Assembly: GCF_001500065.1 (NCBI RefSeq)
Contig: NZ_LQIN01000003.1
Coordinates: forward strand, 62,001-126,000
DNA: 64,000 bases
Direction: 5' to 3'
Source of the DNA: Mycobacterium sp. IS-3022
Lineage (GTDB): Bacteria > Actinomycetota > Actinomycetes > Mycobacteriales > Mycobacteriaceae
Shown here: positions 27,094 to 35,323 of the stretch, piece by piece
Numbering within the stretch: the first letter of the stretch is position 1
Layout: each line of letters opens with the position of its first letter
Position numbers and translations under genes: made by a program
Notes under the pieces: generated by a model
The model's input: only the letters and a program-made list of their open reading frames with translations
What the model was told of the DNA's origin: nothing
Databases searched by the model: none

Positions 27094-29287
27094 CGGTGAA
27101 GCGGCGCAGCCGAAGGCTGTTGCTGACGACGAACACCGAACTGAACGCCATCGCCGCGCCGGCGATCATCGGGTTCAGTAGACCCGCCGCCGCCAGGGGA
27201 AGCGCTGCGACGTTGTAGGCGAAGGCCCAGAACAGGTTTCCCTTGATCGTCGCCAAGGTCCTGCGGGACAGGCGAATCGCATCGGGGACCGCATTCAAAT
27301 CGTCGCGCACCACTGTCAGGTCGCTGGCCTCGATCGCGACGTCGGTGCCGCTGCCCATCGCGAGCCCGAGGTCGGCCTGCGCGAGCGCCGCCGCGTCGTT
27401 GACGCCGTCACCCACCATCGCCACCACCTTGCCATCGGCCTGCAGGCGCTTCACGACGTCGACCTTGTCTTGCGGAAGCACTTCGGCGATGACGTCGTCG
27501 ATACCCACGTGTCTGGCGATGGTGTGGGCTGCCGCCTCGTTGTCGCCGGTCACCATGATCGGCGTCAAACCCAGCGCGCGGAGCCGGGAGATCGCTTCGG
27601 CCGACGTCGGTTTGACCGTATCGGCGACCACCAGCACGCCACGGATCGTGTCGTCCCAGCCGACGACGACGGCGGTGCGGCCCTGCGACTCCGCTTGTCG
27701 GACCGCCGCTTTCAAGGAGCCGGGGAACTCGTGCGACGTCAGCATCTGCTGCCGTCCGACTGTGACGTCGCGGCCCTCGACGAGCCCGCTCACGCCCAGA
27801 CCGCGTCGGTTGGCGAAGTCCTCGACCGACGGCAGATCACCGACCTTCTCCCGCGCGCCCTTCACGATGGCCCTGGCGATCGGATGCTCCGAGCCGTTCT
27901 CGACCGCGCCTGCCATCCGCAGTACCTCGTCGGGCTGTTCGTCTTCGGTCACGACATCGATCAAGGTCATCCTGCCGGTGGTGATCGTTCCGGTCTTGTC
28001 CAACACGATCATGTCGATGCGCCGCGTCGACTCCAGCACCTCGGGTCCCTTGATCAGGATGCCCAGTTGCGCGCCGCGGCCGGTGCCGACCATCAGGGCG
28101 GTCGGTGTGGCCAACCCCAGCGCGCAAGGGCACGCGATGATCAGCACCGCCACCGCCGCGGTGAAGGCTGCCGCCACCGATCCGCCTGTGCCCAGCCAGA
28201 AGCCGAGGGTCGCCACCGCCAAGGCGATCACGATCGGCACGAACACACCCGAGATCCGGTCGGCCAGCCGCTGCGCCTGCGCCTTACCGTTCTGGGCGTC
28301 CTCGACGAGGCGCGCCATCTGAGCGAGCTGGGTGTCGGCGCCGATCCGCCGCGCCCGCACCACGAGCCGGCCGTCGACGTTGACCGTTGCGCCGACGACC
28401 TCATCGCCGGGGCCGACCTCGACCGGCACCGACTCGCCGGTGAGCATGGACGCGTCGACCGCCGAAGCGCCCTCGACCACCACGCCGTCGGTGGCGATCT
28501 TCTCGCCGGGCCGGACGATGAACTCGTCGTCAACGGCCAGCTGGCCGAGCGGAATCCGTTGTTCTCCACCGCCTCTACGCACCACGACGTCTTTGGCGCC
28601 CAGCTCCAGCAGCGCGCGTAGCGCCGCGCCGGCCCGCCGCTTCGAGCGGGCTTCGAAGTACCGTCCGGCGAGGATGAAAGTGGTCACCCCGGCGGCGACC
28701 TCGAAGTAGACGCTGCCGGAGCCATCGGTGCGCGAGAGGGTCAGCGAGAACGGATGCGTCATCCCCGGTGCGCCGGCCGTGCCCCAGAACAGCGCATAGA
28801 CCGACCAGCCCAGGGCCGCAACGGTTCCCATCGAGATCAGTGTGTCCATGGTGGCGCTGCCGTGCCGCAGGTTCGCCCACGCCGCGCGGTGGAACGGCCA
28901 CGCGCCCCACACCACCACCGGCGCCGCCAGTGTCAGCGACAGCCACTGCCAGTTGGTGAACTGCAGCGCGGGGATCATCGCCATCGCGATCACCGGAACC
29001 GTCAGCGCCAGCGAGACGAGCAGACGGTGCCGCAACGCGGCGGTCGGGTCGTCTTCGGCGACGGCCTCCTGCACATCCGGCAGATGCGCCTGATAGCCGG
29101 CCTCTTCGACGGTGGCCACCAACGCGTCGGGCGTCACGTCCCCGCCGTACTCGACGCGCGCCTTCTCGGTCGCGAAGTTGACGGTCGCCGTCACCCCGTC
29201 GATCTTGTTGAGCTTCTTCTCGATTCGGTTCGCACACGACGCACACGTCATGCCATCGATCGACAGTTCGATCGTGTCAGTGGCCAT
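27077..29287 (-). CDS. Copper-exporting P1B-type ATPase (CtpV/CopA-like)
   Basis: A 736-residue heavy-metal ATPase. It has one N-terminal HMA domain (GMTCASC, Cys15 and Cys18), a membrane region with eight predicted helices, the phosphatase motif TGES, the metal-site CPC (IIACPCALG, near 391), the phosphorylation site DKTGT (near 431), the HP motif SEHPIARA, and [10 protein letters not shown] near 620. CPC plus the HMA domain indicate Cu(I) export from the cytoplasm. ATG 29287 lies inside the end of the upstream gene (11-base overlap). It is the third gene of the copper operon driven from near 30400, and it is similar in organisation to M. tuberculosis ctpV. Confidence 0.93.
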   Translation of the reverse strand: MATDTIELSIDGMTCASCANRIEKKLNKIDGVTATVNFATEKARVEYGGDVTPDALVATVEEAGYQAHLPDVQEAVAEDDPTAALRHRLLVSLALTVPVIAMAMIPALQFTNWQWLSLTLAAPVVVWGAWPFHRAAWANLRHGSATMDTLISMGTVAALGWSVYALFWGTAGAPGMTHPFSLTLSRTDGSGSVYFEVAAGVTTFILAGRYFEARSKRRAGAALRALLELGAKDVVVRRGGGEQRIPLGQLAVDDEFIVRPGEKIATDGVVVEGASAVDASMLTGESVPVEVGPGDEVVGATVNVDGRLVVRARRIGADTQLAQMARLVEDAQNGKAQAQRLADRISGVFVPIVIALAVATLGFWLGTGGSVAAAFTAAVAVLIIACPCALGLATPTALMVGTGRGAQLGILIKGPEVLESTRRIDMIVLDKTGTITTGRMTLIDVVTEDEQPDEVLRMAGAVENGSEHPIARAIVKGAREKVGDLPSVEDFANRRGLGVSGLVEGRDVTVGRQQMLTSHEFPGSLKAAVRQAESQGRTAVVVGWDDTIRGVLVVADTVKPTSAEAISRLRALGLTPIMVTGDNEAAAHTIARHVGIDDVIAEVLPQDKVDVVKRLQADGKVVAMVGDGVNDAAALAQADLGLAMGSGTDVAIEASDLTVVRDDLNAVPDAIRLSRRTLATIKGNLFWAFAYNVAALPLAAAGLLNPMIAGAAMAFSSVFVVSNSLRLRRFTATASR

Positions 29288-30194
29288 GGCCGACTCCGCC
29301 GTGTTCTCGGGTGGGGGAGTGCTGTTGTCCGGACGGGTCGACCGACACCGTGAACTCGGCCGTGCGGACCTCGTCGCGGTGCCTGAAGTCCAAGAACAGC
29401 CGGTACTCGCCCGCACTGGGGAACGTGGTGTGGAAATCGACGGTCGGGCCTGCGGGCGTGACTCCGTCGCCGGGTTCTCCGATCGGATGCACGTGCAGGT
29501 ATGCGAGGTCCGCCGCCCGCAACGCCACCAGATGACCGTAGGCGCCCAGGTACGGTTGCAGATCGTCGACCGGGGTGCCGTTGCGGTTGACCGTCAGCGC
29601 GAGAGTCGACGGCTCACCGGCTTTCGGTGTGCCGCGCAGCGTCACGGTGTAGTCGTCGACCGTCGACGACGCGTCGACCGCGGGCAACGGCCGCGGCTGG
29701 TACGGGCCGGGCACGTGCACGTTGGCGCTCAGGGTGAGCGCGGGCCCGCCGGCGGGCACGAAATCGGCGAACACCCGGTAGTCACCCGCGCGGCTGAAAT
29801 CGACCGGAACGTTCCACGTTCCACGGTCGTCGAGCACCGGATGCAGATGCTGAAATGCGGTCAAGTCGTTGCGAACCACGATCAGATGCAACAACTTTTC
29901 GTGGGACTCCTCGAAGTGCGACACGGGCGCGCCGGCGTCGTCGAGGATGCGGAACCGCAGCGGCGAACCCGGCTCCGCGGAGAGAATCGACTGAGCCAGC
30001 GCGAGGGTGTAGCCGTGCTGGCTCGCCTGCAATCCGCCGGGCGGTTGCGCAGCGGTGCCGGCGTCGTGACCGGCGGGCTGGGCGGGCACCGTGATATCGC
30101 CCTGCGGTCCGAACGACTTGCCCACCCACACCGCGACCGCGAACACCACCGCGAGTGCGGTGAGGAAGGCGGCGATCCGTGGCCCGGTTTTCAT
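29277..30194 (-). CDS. Membrane-anchored His-rich protein of the copper operon, internally duplicated
   Basis: A 305-residue protein with an N-terminal membrane anchor (about residues 7-26) and no lipobox, so the bulk faces outside. It contains two related beta-sandwich-like units: [19 protein letters not shown]... GDYRVFADF (about 102-150) and [19 protein letters not shown]... GEYRLFLDF (about 222-275). Each has an HxHP metal-ligand pair. The C-terminus is again His-rich (HGGVGHGH). It lies between the HMA chaperone and the ATPase with overlapping reading frames at both ends, so it probably binds or passes copper at the membrane. Similar proteins occur beside ctpV in other mycobacteria. No precise family name is claimed. 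Confidence 0.85.
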   Translation of the reverse strand: MKTGPRIAAFLTALAVVFAVAVWVGKSFGPQGDITVPAQPAGHDAGTAAQPPGGLQASQHGYTLALAQSILSAEPGSPLRFRILDDAGAPVSHFEESHEKLLHLIVVRNDLTAFQHLHPVLDDRGTWNVPVDFSRAGDYRVFADFVPAGGPALTLSANVHVPGPYQPRPLPAVDASSTVDDYTVTLRGTPKAGEPSTLALTVNRNGTPVDDLQPYLGAYGHLVALRAADLAYLHVHPIGEPGDGVTPAGPTVDFHTTFPSAGEYRLFLDFRHRDEVRTAEFTVSVDPSGQQHSPTREHGGVGHGH

Positions 30195-30400
30195 CAGCTC
30201 GCCAGCCGGTAGCCGGCCTCTTCCACGGCGCTTCTGATTTCGGCCGGTTCGACGGCGGCGACGCTGTCGATGGTCACCGCACCGCTGGCGATGTCCACGT
30301 CGACGCTTCTCACTCCCGTGATCTCGCTGATCTCCTCACGCACGGATGTCGCGCAATGCCCGCAGGTCATGCCGGTGACGGTGACTGTCGTAGTGGTCAT
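30194..30400 (-). CDS. HMA-domain copper chaperone (CopZ-like)
   Basis: A 68-residue single-domain metallochaperone with the copper site GMTCGHC (Cys13 and Cys16) and the usual beta-alpha-beta-beta-alpha-beta length. It carries Cu(I) in the cytoplasm to the ATPase. ATG 30400 is preferred to ATG 30412 because TATGCT (30408-30413, minus strand) stands seven bases upstream. The stop overlaps the next gene's ATG (30194). A RicR-type box lies immediately upstream. Confidence 0.93.
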   Translation of the reverse strand: MTTTTVTVTGMTCGHCATSVREEISEITGVRSVDVDIASGAVTIDSVAAVEPAEIRSAVEEAGYRLAS

Positions 30401-30407
30401 GACCCCG

Positions 30408-30413
30408 AGCATA
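30408..30413 (-). promoter_or_regulatory. -10 element of the copper operon
   Basis: TATGCT on the minus strand, seven bases before ATG 30400. The RicR-type box covers the bases directly upstream. Confidence 0.45.
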
Positions 30414-30414
30414 C

Positions 30415-30566
30415 CTATACCCCCGTGGGGTATGCAATCAGGTCTTGCATCGCGTCGTCGAGGTCGAAGGCCGTGACCTTCGAAACCATGCCGCCTCGCG
30501 GGTGTGCTGGTGTGCGGCCCGCACGGGGTTGTTCATCACCGCGCGCTCGATGCTGTTCAGCTTCAT
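30415..30566 (-). pseudogene. Decayed class I SAM-dependent methyltransferase gene
   Basis: Starting at ATG 30566, the minus strand reads MKLNSIERAVMNNPVRAAHQ, the typical N-terminus of a mycobacterial class I methyltransferase, then REAAWFRR. In another frame it continues SKVTAFDLDDAMQDLIA, which matches the strand that follows the SAM-binding glycine loop in that family (VTAFDLDxAM). The glycine loop itself is missing. The frame ends at TAG inside the copper box. The gene has therefore lost an internal segment, gained a frameshift and lost most of its 3' part. It lies between two RicR-type boxes. Confidence 0.7.
30418..30432. promoter_or_regulatory. RicR-type copper operator 1
   Basis: TACCCCCGTGGGGTA fits the RicR box TACCC-N5-GGGTA exactly, and the inverted repeat extends one base on each side. 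It lies just above the -10 of the copper operon. CsoR sites are similar, so the regulator could be either. Confidence 0.85.
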
Positions 30567-30578
30567 GCGGGCGAACTG

Positions 30579-30593
30579 TACCCCCGTAGGGTA
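30579..30593. promoter_or_regulatory. RicR-type copper operator 2
   Basis: TACCCCCGTAGGGTA again fits TACCC-N5-GGGTA. It is upstream of the decayed methyltransferase (minus strand) and 47 bases before dtd (plus strand). GTAGGG (30586-30591) and CCCTAC (30596-30601) also form a 6-bp inverted repeat here. Confidence 0.8.
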
Positions 30594-30640
30594 TGCCCTA
30601 CCAGGCCTCCGTGTCGGCGAGCGTGGCAGCATCGGCAGCC

Positions 30641-31072
30641 ATGCGGGTTCTCGTTCAGCGGGTCACCTCTGCCGCGGTCACGGTGGACGGCGACGTCGTC
30701 GGCGCCATCCGGCCGGAGAGTCAGGGTCTGCTCGCGCTCGTCGGCGTCACACACGACGACGACGCCGCCAAGGCCCGGCGGATGGCCGAAAAACTCTGGC
30801 AGTTACGGATTCTCGATGACGAGAAGTCGGCGAGCGACGTCGGCGCGCCAATCCTGGTGGTCAGCCAGTTCACGCTCTACGCCAACACCGCGAAGGGCCG
30901 GCGCCCGGCGTGGAACGCGGCGGCGCCCCGTGCCGTGGCCGAACCGCTCGTCACGTCCTTCGCCGACGCGCTGCGCGGGCTCGGTGCCGATGTCGAGACC
31001 GGGGTGTTCGGTGCGCACATGACCGTCGATCTCGTCAACGACGGCCCGGTGACCGTGTTGCTCGAACTCTGA
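30641..31072 (+). CDS. dtd: D-aminoacyl-tRNA deacylase
   Basis: A 143-residue DTD. It removes D-amino acids (and glycine) mischarged on tRNA. The family begins [17 protein letters not shown], which fixes ATG 30641 rather than the longer frame at 30593. The active-site motifs are SQFTLY (about 79-84) and the cis Gly-Pro motif [11 protein letters not shown] at the C-terminus. In M. tuberculosis this gene is elsewhere (Rv1897c). It is convergent with the AIM24 gene, with one base between the stops. Confidence 0.95.
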   Translation: MRVLVQRVTSAAVTVDGDVVGAIRPESQGLLALVGVTHDDDAAKARRMAEKLWQLRILDDEKSASDVGAPILVVSQFTLYANTAKGRRPAWNAAAPRAVAEPLVTSFADALRGLGADVETGVFGAHMTVDLVNDGPVTVLLEL

Positions 31073-31073
31073 C

Positions 31074-31961
31074 CTACTGCGTCGCGACCGGCGGGGCGCC
31101 TTCCGAGGGCTGAACGATGACGAAGCCCTGGCCGTGGAAGGACACCTGAACCGCCTCGCCGGAGCCTCGTCCGATCAGCGCGCCCGCCTTGAAGCTCGTC
31201 TTGAGCTGCGTCTGCAGATTCGCCGACCATGCCACCACCGCGTTCGTGTCGGCGAAGGTCGGCGCCTCGGCGGCGTTGAGCACGACCGGTGGACCGTCGG
31301 TGGTCAGCGCGACCCAACCGGTTCCGCGCAGGGTGGTGTTGAACAGCCCGCCCGTGGCGATGCTGCCGCCCTTCACCCGTTCGATGTTCCAGTCCAGGCT
31401 CGACGAGAACGCCAGCACGTTCTTGCCGCTGATCGACAGGCCGGAATTGGTCAGGTTCAGCAGGTGCACGTCGTAGGCCCGCTCGGCGAGGAACACGTCA
31501 CCCTGTCCCTGACAACGCATGAGCGGCAAGCCTTCTCCGGTCAGCGCCTTCTTGAGGAACTTCGACGCGCCGCCGCCCTCGAACGCGAAGTCCACGTTGC
31601 CCTGATACGCGACCATCGATCCCTGCCGCGCCATGAACGGCTCGCCGAGGCGCACCCGCAGCAGTTTGGTGTTCTGGTTCGCGATGGGCTTGGCTTCCTT
31701 CTCGCTGAACCTGCCGTCGACGAGATCGCCGGTGATGCCGGCGAACCCGTCCGCTCCGGGCTGGCCGACCGTGCTCGCCTGGGGTGGTGGCGAGCCCTGC
31801 GGATGGCCTTGCGCGGCGGCCGGCGGCGGGCCACCCAGCGGTGCCCGACCGACTTGGCCCTGATGCGACACCTGATCGGTCCAGCGCTGCCCGTCCCACC
31901 AGCGGTACTCGTAGCGGCCCTCGGGATCCGGGCGCCAGCTTCCATTGTTCGGTGCGGTCAT
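31074..31961 (-). CDS. AIM24 family protein with an N-terminal DUF2510 domain
   Basis: A 295-residue protein. Residues about 5-35 are a DUF2510 tryptophan-rich module (GSWRPDPEGRYEYRWWDGQRWTDQV). A Gly/Pro/Ala linker (about 36-80) follows, then an AIM24/TerD-fold beta domain (from about 95) ending EAVQVSFHGQGFVIVQPSEG. DUF2510 modules are common in actinobacterial membrane or secretion-associated proteins. Its role is unknown. The ATG at 31961 lies seven bases after TAGTTT (31969-31974, minus strand); GTG 31970 is a less likely start. Confidence 0.88.
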   Translation of the reverse strand: MTAPNNGSWRPDPEGRYEYRWWDGQRWTDQVSHQGQVGRAPLGGPPPAAAQGHPQGSPPPQASTVGQPGADGFAGITGDLVDGRFSEKEAKPIANQNTKLLRVRLGEPFMARQGSMVAYQGNVDFAFEGGGASKFLKKALTGEGLPLMRCQGQGDVFLAERAYDVHLLNLTNSGLSISGKNVLAFSSSLDWNIERVKGGSIATGGLFNTTLRGTGWVALTTDGPPVVLNAAEAPTFADTNAVVAWSANLQTQLKTSFKAGALIGRGSGEAVQVSFHGQGFVIVQPSEGAPPVATQ

Positions 31962-31968
31962 GGGCACC

Positions 31969-31974
31969 AAACTA
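31969..31974 (-). promoter_or_regulatory. -10 element of the AIM24 gene
   Basis: TAGTTT on the minus strand, seven bases before ATG 31961. Confidence 0.45.
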
Positions 31975-31999
31975 ACCGGACGGCTGGCATTCTTGGGCT

Positions 32000-32203
32000 A
32001 TGGCAAAGGAAATTGACCGGGTGCGAGCGCAGAGCGCAGTGTCCGTCATCAAGCAGCATCCGGGCATGGTGTTGTTCGTCGCGTCGCCGGCGCTCCTCGT
32101 GGTGGGTTTGGTGTGGTGGCTGGTCAGCCCGGCGCTGGCCGTGCTGCTGTTGATCGGCATGGTGGTGGCAGGCGGCGCTGCGCTGCTGCTCAAGCGCAAC
32201 TAG
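32000..32203 (+). CDS. Small two-helix membrane protein
   Basis: A 67-residue protein with a charged N-terminus (MAKEIDRVRAQSAVSVIKQHPG), two hydrophobic helices (about 23-42 and 44-61) and a basic C-terminal end (KRN). Codon use (strong third-base GC) looks coding. It is divergent from the AIM24 gene with 38 bases between the starts. No function can be assigned. Confidence 0.65.
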   Translation: MAKEIDRVRAQSAVSVIKQHPGMVLFVASPALLVVGLVWWLVSPALAVLLLIGMVVAGGAALLLKRN

Positions 32204-32345
32204 CCCAACCGATCGATGGGCGTCGGCCGGACGACCGTGTTCTGTCCGGCCGTGAGCCACCACTGCCCGTTGCGGCGCACCAGCTCAACATCGGTTGAGG
32301 TCAAGAAGGACGTTTCGCTCTGAGGCGAACCCCTGCCAGCCGGAG

Positions 32346-32369
32346 TGTAACGGTGTAATCATGTAATCA
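32346..32369 (+). repeat. Tandem octamers at the start of the 32369 gene
   Basis: Three 8-bp units in a row: TGTAACGG, TGTAATCA, TGTAATCA, ending on the first base of the ATG. Ribbon-helix-helix repressors such as MetJ bind tandem 8-bp boxes, and the downstream protein has a possible RHH region, so this may be its own operator. The sequence 32204-32345 shows nothing else. Confidence 0.6.
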
Positions 32370-32929
32370 TGAGACACAACATCCATGGCCGGCGCCGTCC
32401 GGGCGGCTGGCAACAGGCTGCGCAACCCGACGCCGGCGACGCGCCCGACTGGTTCGCCGGCAGGCTTCCCGAGGGCTGGTTCGCCGGTGATCCGACCGTG
32501 GTCGTCGACCGTGAGGAGATCACTGTCATCGGTCGCCTGCCCGAACCCGAGGGCGGCGAGAGTGAGGCGCGTGCATCCGGACGGGTTGCGCGGTTCCGCG
32601 AAGAGACCCGGCCCGAGCGGATGCGCATTGCCGACGAAGCCGAGTCGCGCTACGGACGCAAGGTGGCGTGGGGCGTCGAGGTGGGGGCTGGCGAAGCCGC
32701 CGAACGAATCCTGTTCACGCACTTGGCCGTTCCGGTCATGACGCGGCTGCGCCAGCCCGAGCGGCAGGTACTCGACACGCTGGTGGACGCGGGTGTGGCG
32801 CGGTCGCGTTCGGACGCGCTGGCGTGGTCGGTGCGACTGGTCGGCGAGCATGCCGAGGAGTGGCTGGACAAGTTGCGCGAGGCGATGCGCAACGTCGACG
32901 ACTTACGCGCCGAGGGACCTGAGCTCTAG
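32369..32929 (+). CDS. Conserved protein with a possible C-terminal ribbon-helix-helix region
   Basis: A 186-residue soluble protein. The N-terminal part is Trp/Pro-rich (WFAGRLPEGWFAGDPTVVVDREEITVIGRL) with a central segment RRFREETRPERMRIADEAESRYGRK-like in composition. The C-terminal 70 residues (PVMTRLRQPERQVLDTLVDAGVARSRSDALAWSVRLV) have the spacing of a ribbon-helix-helix or a CopG-like helix pair, ending in an acidic helix. It may be a DNA-binding regulator; this is an inference. ATG 32369 is directly preceded by tandem octamers. Its neighbours are unrelated, and it is convergent with the molybdopterin enzyme. Confidence 0.7.
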   Translation: MRHNIHGRRRPGGWQQAAQPDAGDAPDWFAGRLPEGWFAGDPTVVVDREEITVIGRLPEPEGGESEARASGRVARFREETRPERMRIADEAESRYGRKVAWGVEVGAGEAAERILFTHLAVPVMTRLRQPERQVLDTLVDAGVARSRSDALAWSVRLVGEHAEEWLDKLREAMRNVDDLRAEGPEL

Positions 32930-33021
32930 TGTGGGGACTCATCAGTTCGGCAGCAACATCTGGGGTGCTTGTACGCACGCACGTGGCCAGGGGGTGCTGG
33001 TCCGCGAAATGGTCCTAGCGC

Positions 33022-33083
33022 CGAGATTGCATTCAGGGTTGTGCTGATCTGAGAGAACGACCACAGCCGTGTGTGCAATCTCG
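33022..33083. repeat. Long stem-loop between convergent genes
   Basis: CGAGATTGCA (33022-33031) and TGCAATCTCG (33074-33083) are perfect 10-bp arms with a 42-base loop, in which GGTTGTG and CACAGCC form an inner stem with one mismatch. It lies between the 32929 stop and the molybdopterin gene stop at 33136. It may be a bidirectional terminator or a dispersed palindromic element. The remainder of 32930-33135 shows nothing else. Confidence 0.6.
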
Positions 33084-33135
33084 AGCATAGGAAGCCAAAA
33101 ACGGACCACACCGAACGCGCGCGAACATCTGGACA

Positions 33136-35304
33136 CTAGCTCGTCGTCCGCTTCACGGCGACGAAGGCCGAACTCAGGGCCGACGTCTGCGACAGCGGAT
33201 CCACCGGTCCGCCATTGATCAGCAGGTTGCGGTTGGCGCCGTAGGAGATCGGCTCGGCGCGGCCACGGGGATCGAAAACCCTTGAGCCCCAGCCGTGGTC
33301 GACGATGATCACGCCCTGTCGCGGCCGGTCGTTCACCACCGCCCTCAACTCGATCGCGCCGACGGGCGAGATGATGCTGACCAGATCGCCGTCGGTCACT
33401 CCCAAGTCGGCGGCGTCCTTCGGATGGATGACGACGTCGTTGCCCTTACCAGCCGGATGCAGGCCGGGCAGGTCGTTGAGCCACGAGTTCATCGAGTGCC
33501 GGTGCCTGCGGTTGGCCAGCTGGAACGGATAGCCGACGGGCGGCTCGGGATGCGGTCCGGCGAGCAGTTCGCGGGCCCGCGCGACGAACTCCGGCGGCGC
33601 GGCGTGCACCTTCTTGTCGTCGGTTCGCAGCGCGTCGCGAAAATGCCCGAATTCGCGAGGCCCCAACACCCAGCCGTGCGGATGTGATGTGACGTCGCGC
33701 CATTTGATCCGGCGTCCGTTGAACTTTCGTCCGGTTGCGACCACGAGCCGGTCGATCCAGTGCGGGCCGAACTCCAGGTTCGGCTTGCGGGTCAGCCGAG
33801 CCAACGCCCGCGTCGCCGTGATGAACCCGTTGAGGCCGCGGGCGCGGAACAGAGGTCTGCGCATCGCGATCGCCAGGTCGGTGAAGATGCGCCATTCCTC
33901 CCGGACATCCGGCGGCGGCTCGACGGCCTTGGCCCCGTAATGCAGATACGGCTCGTCGTGCATGTTGCTGGTGAACGCGAGCAGGTCACTGCGTTCGAGC
34001 CAGTGGGCCGCCGGCAGCAGCCAGTGCGCGTGGCGGTGGCTCTCGCGCTGGACGAAGTCGATGGCAACGAGCAGGTCGAGGTCGGCCAGCGCGCGGTCGA
34101 GTTTGGCGCCGTCGGGCCCGGAAACCACGGGATTGCCGCAGTTGATCAGCATCGCCCGGATCTGGCCGCGGCCGGGAGTGGTGATCTCGTCGGGCAATTC
34201 GCTGAGCGCGTGTGCGCCCGCGACCATCTCGCGGCCCAGCAGTCGGCTGTGGTGCGGCTTGGACTTGACCATCGCCGACATCCGGATCGCGTCGACGTAG
34301 CCGGGCTCGTAGCGACGCCCACCGGGGCGGTCCATGCGGCCGGTGATCACGTTGAGCACGTGCCCCAGCCACTCGGCGACGGTGCCGGTCAGGTGCAGTG
34401 AGACCCCGGTCCGGGTGACCACCATGGCTCCGCGCGCCGCGGCGAAGTCGCGGGCGACCTGCTCGATCCGGTCGCGTGCGACGTCGCACCGGGCGGCCAG
34501 ATCATCGAGATCCGCATCGGCGACCAGTGCGCGCAGATCGTCCACGCCGGTGGCGAGTTCGGTGCAGTCGCCGCGGTGTTCGCGGCCCTCGTCGAGGATG
34601 ACCTTCACCATCGCCAGCAACAGCGCCCAGTCCTGTCCGGGCCGCACCGCGAGGTGCACGTCGGCCTTCTCGGCGGATTCGGTGCGCAGCGGATCGACCA
34701 CGACGATCGTGGCGCCCTGCTGTTGACGTGCGAGCGCGCGCCGCCACCCGCCGGGTACGGTCTCCAGCCAGTTCCACGCGCTCACCGCCGGGTTGGTGCC
34801 GACCAGAAGGAAGTAGTCGCAGTTGTCGATATCGGACACGGGCGCCATCAGGATCGACCCGTACATCGCGGCGGCCACGACGTGCATCGCGTTCTGGTCG
34901 ACCGAGCCGACGAAGTAGCGGCTGTGCGTGCCGATCGCGTCCAGCCAGCCGTTCATGAAGATGATGTTCGACGACGAAAACCCCGATGGATTGCCGTAAT
35001 AGACGCCGACCGCGTCGGGACCACCCGCCTCGATCGCGGCGTTCATCCTGGCGGCGATGTCGCTGATGGCCTCGTCCCAGGTGGCATCGACGTAGGAGTC
35101 GCCGACTCGGCGCATCGGGTGAAGGATCCGTCGCGGATGTTCGACGAGTTGGTGTGCGGTGCGTCCCTTGGCGCAGAAGTCCTGCCAGCTGTGCGGGTTC
35201 TGTTTGTCCGCGGCGATCTTGGTGACCCGGTTGTCGTCGACCGTCACCTCCAGGCCGCACGACGACAGGCAGTACCGGCAGAAGGTGTAGACCGTCTTGC
35301 TCAT
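33136..35304 (-). CDS. Molybdopterin oxidoreductase of the DMSO-reductase family
   Basis: A 722-residue molybdo-bis-MGD enzyme. The N-terminus has a 4Fe-4S site CRYCLSSC plus a fourth Cys at DFCAKG. The molybdopterin domain (about 55-480) contains VGVYYGNPSGFSSSNIIFMNG and YFLLVGTNPAVSAWNW. The C-terminal MoPterin-dinucleotide-binding domain (about 600-710) has HSMNSWLNDLPGLHPAG and VTDGDLVSIISPVG. No Tat signal is visible, so it is cytoplasmic. No electron-transfer partner gene is adjacent, and the substrate is unknown. ATG 35304 is used because TACGCT (35312-35317, minus strand) is seven bases upstream; ATG 35307 is adjacent. Confidence 0.9.
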   Translation of the reverse strand: MSKTVYTFCRYCLSSCGLEVTVDDNRVTKIAADKQNPHSWQDFCAKGRTAHQLVEHPRRILHPMRRVGDSYVDATWDEAISDIAARMNAAIEAGGPDAVGVYYGNPSGFSSSNIIFMNGWLDAIGTHSRYFVGSVDQNAMHVVAAAMYGSILMAPVSDIDNCDYFLLVGTNPAVSAWNWLETVPGGWRRALARQQQGATIVVVDPLRTESAEKADVHLAVRPGQDWALLLAMVKVILDEGREHRGDCTELATGVDDLRALVADADLDDLAARCDVARDRIEQVARDFAAARGAMVVTRTGVSLHLTGTVAEWLGHVLNVITGRMDRPGGRRYEPGYVDAIRMSAMVKSKPHHSRLLGREMVAGAHALSELPDEITTPGRGQIRAMLINCGNPVVSGPDGAKLDRALADLDLLVAIDFVQRESHRHAHWLLPAAHWLERSDLLAFTSNMHDEPYLHYGAKAVEPPPDVREEWRIFTDLAIAMRRPLFRARGLNGFITATRALARLTRKPNLEFGPHWIDRLVVATGRKFNGRRIKWRDVTSHPHGWVLGPREFGHFRDALRTDDKKVHAAPPEFVARARELLAGPHPEPPVGYPFQLANRRHRHSMNSWLNDLPGLHPAGKGNDVVIHPKDAADLGVTDGDLVSIISPVGAIELRAVVNDRPRQGVIIVDHGWGSRVFDPRGRAEPISYGANRNLLINGGPVDPLSQTSALSSAFVAVKRTTS

Positions 35305-35311
35305 CATGGTG

Positions 35312-35317
35312 AGCGTA
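35312..35317 (-). promoter_or_regulatory. -10 element of the molybdopterin enzyme gene
   Basis: TACGCT on the minus strand, seven bases before ATG 35304. Confidence 0.4.
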
Positions 35318-35323
35318 CGGCGG

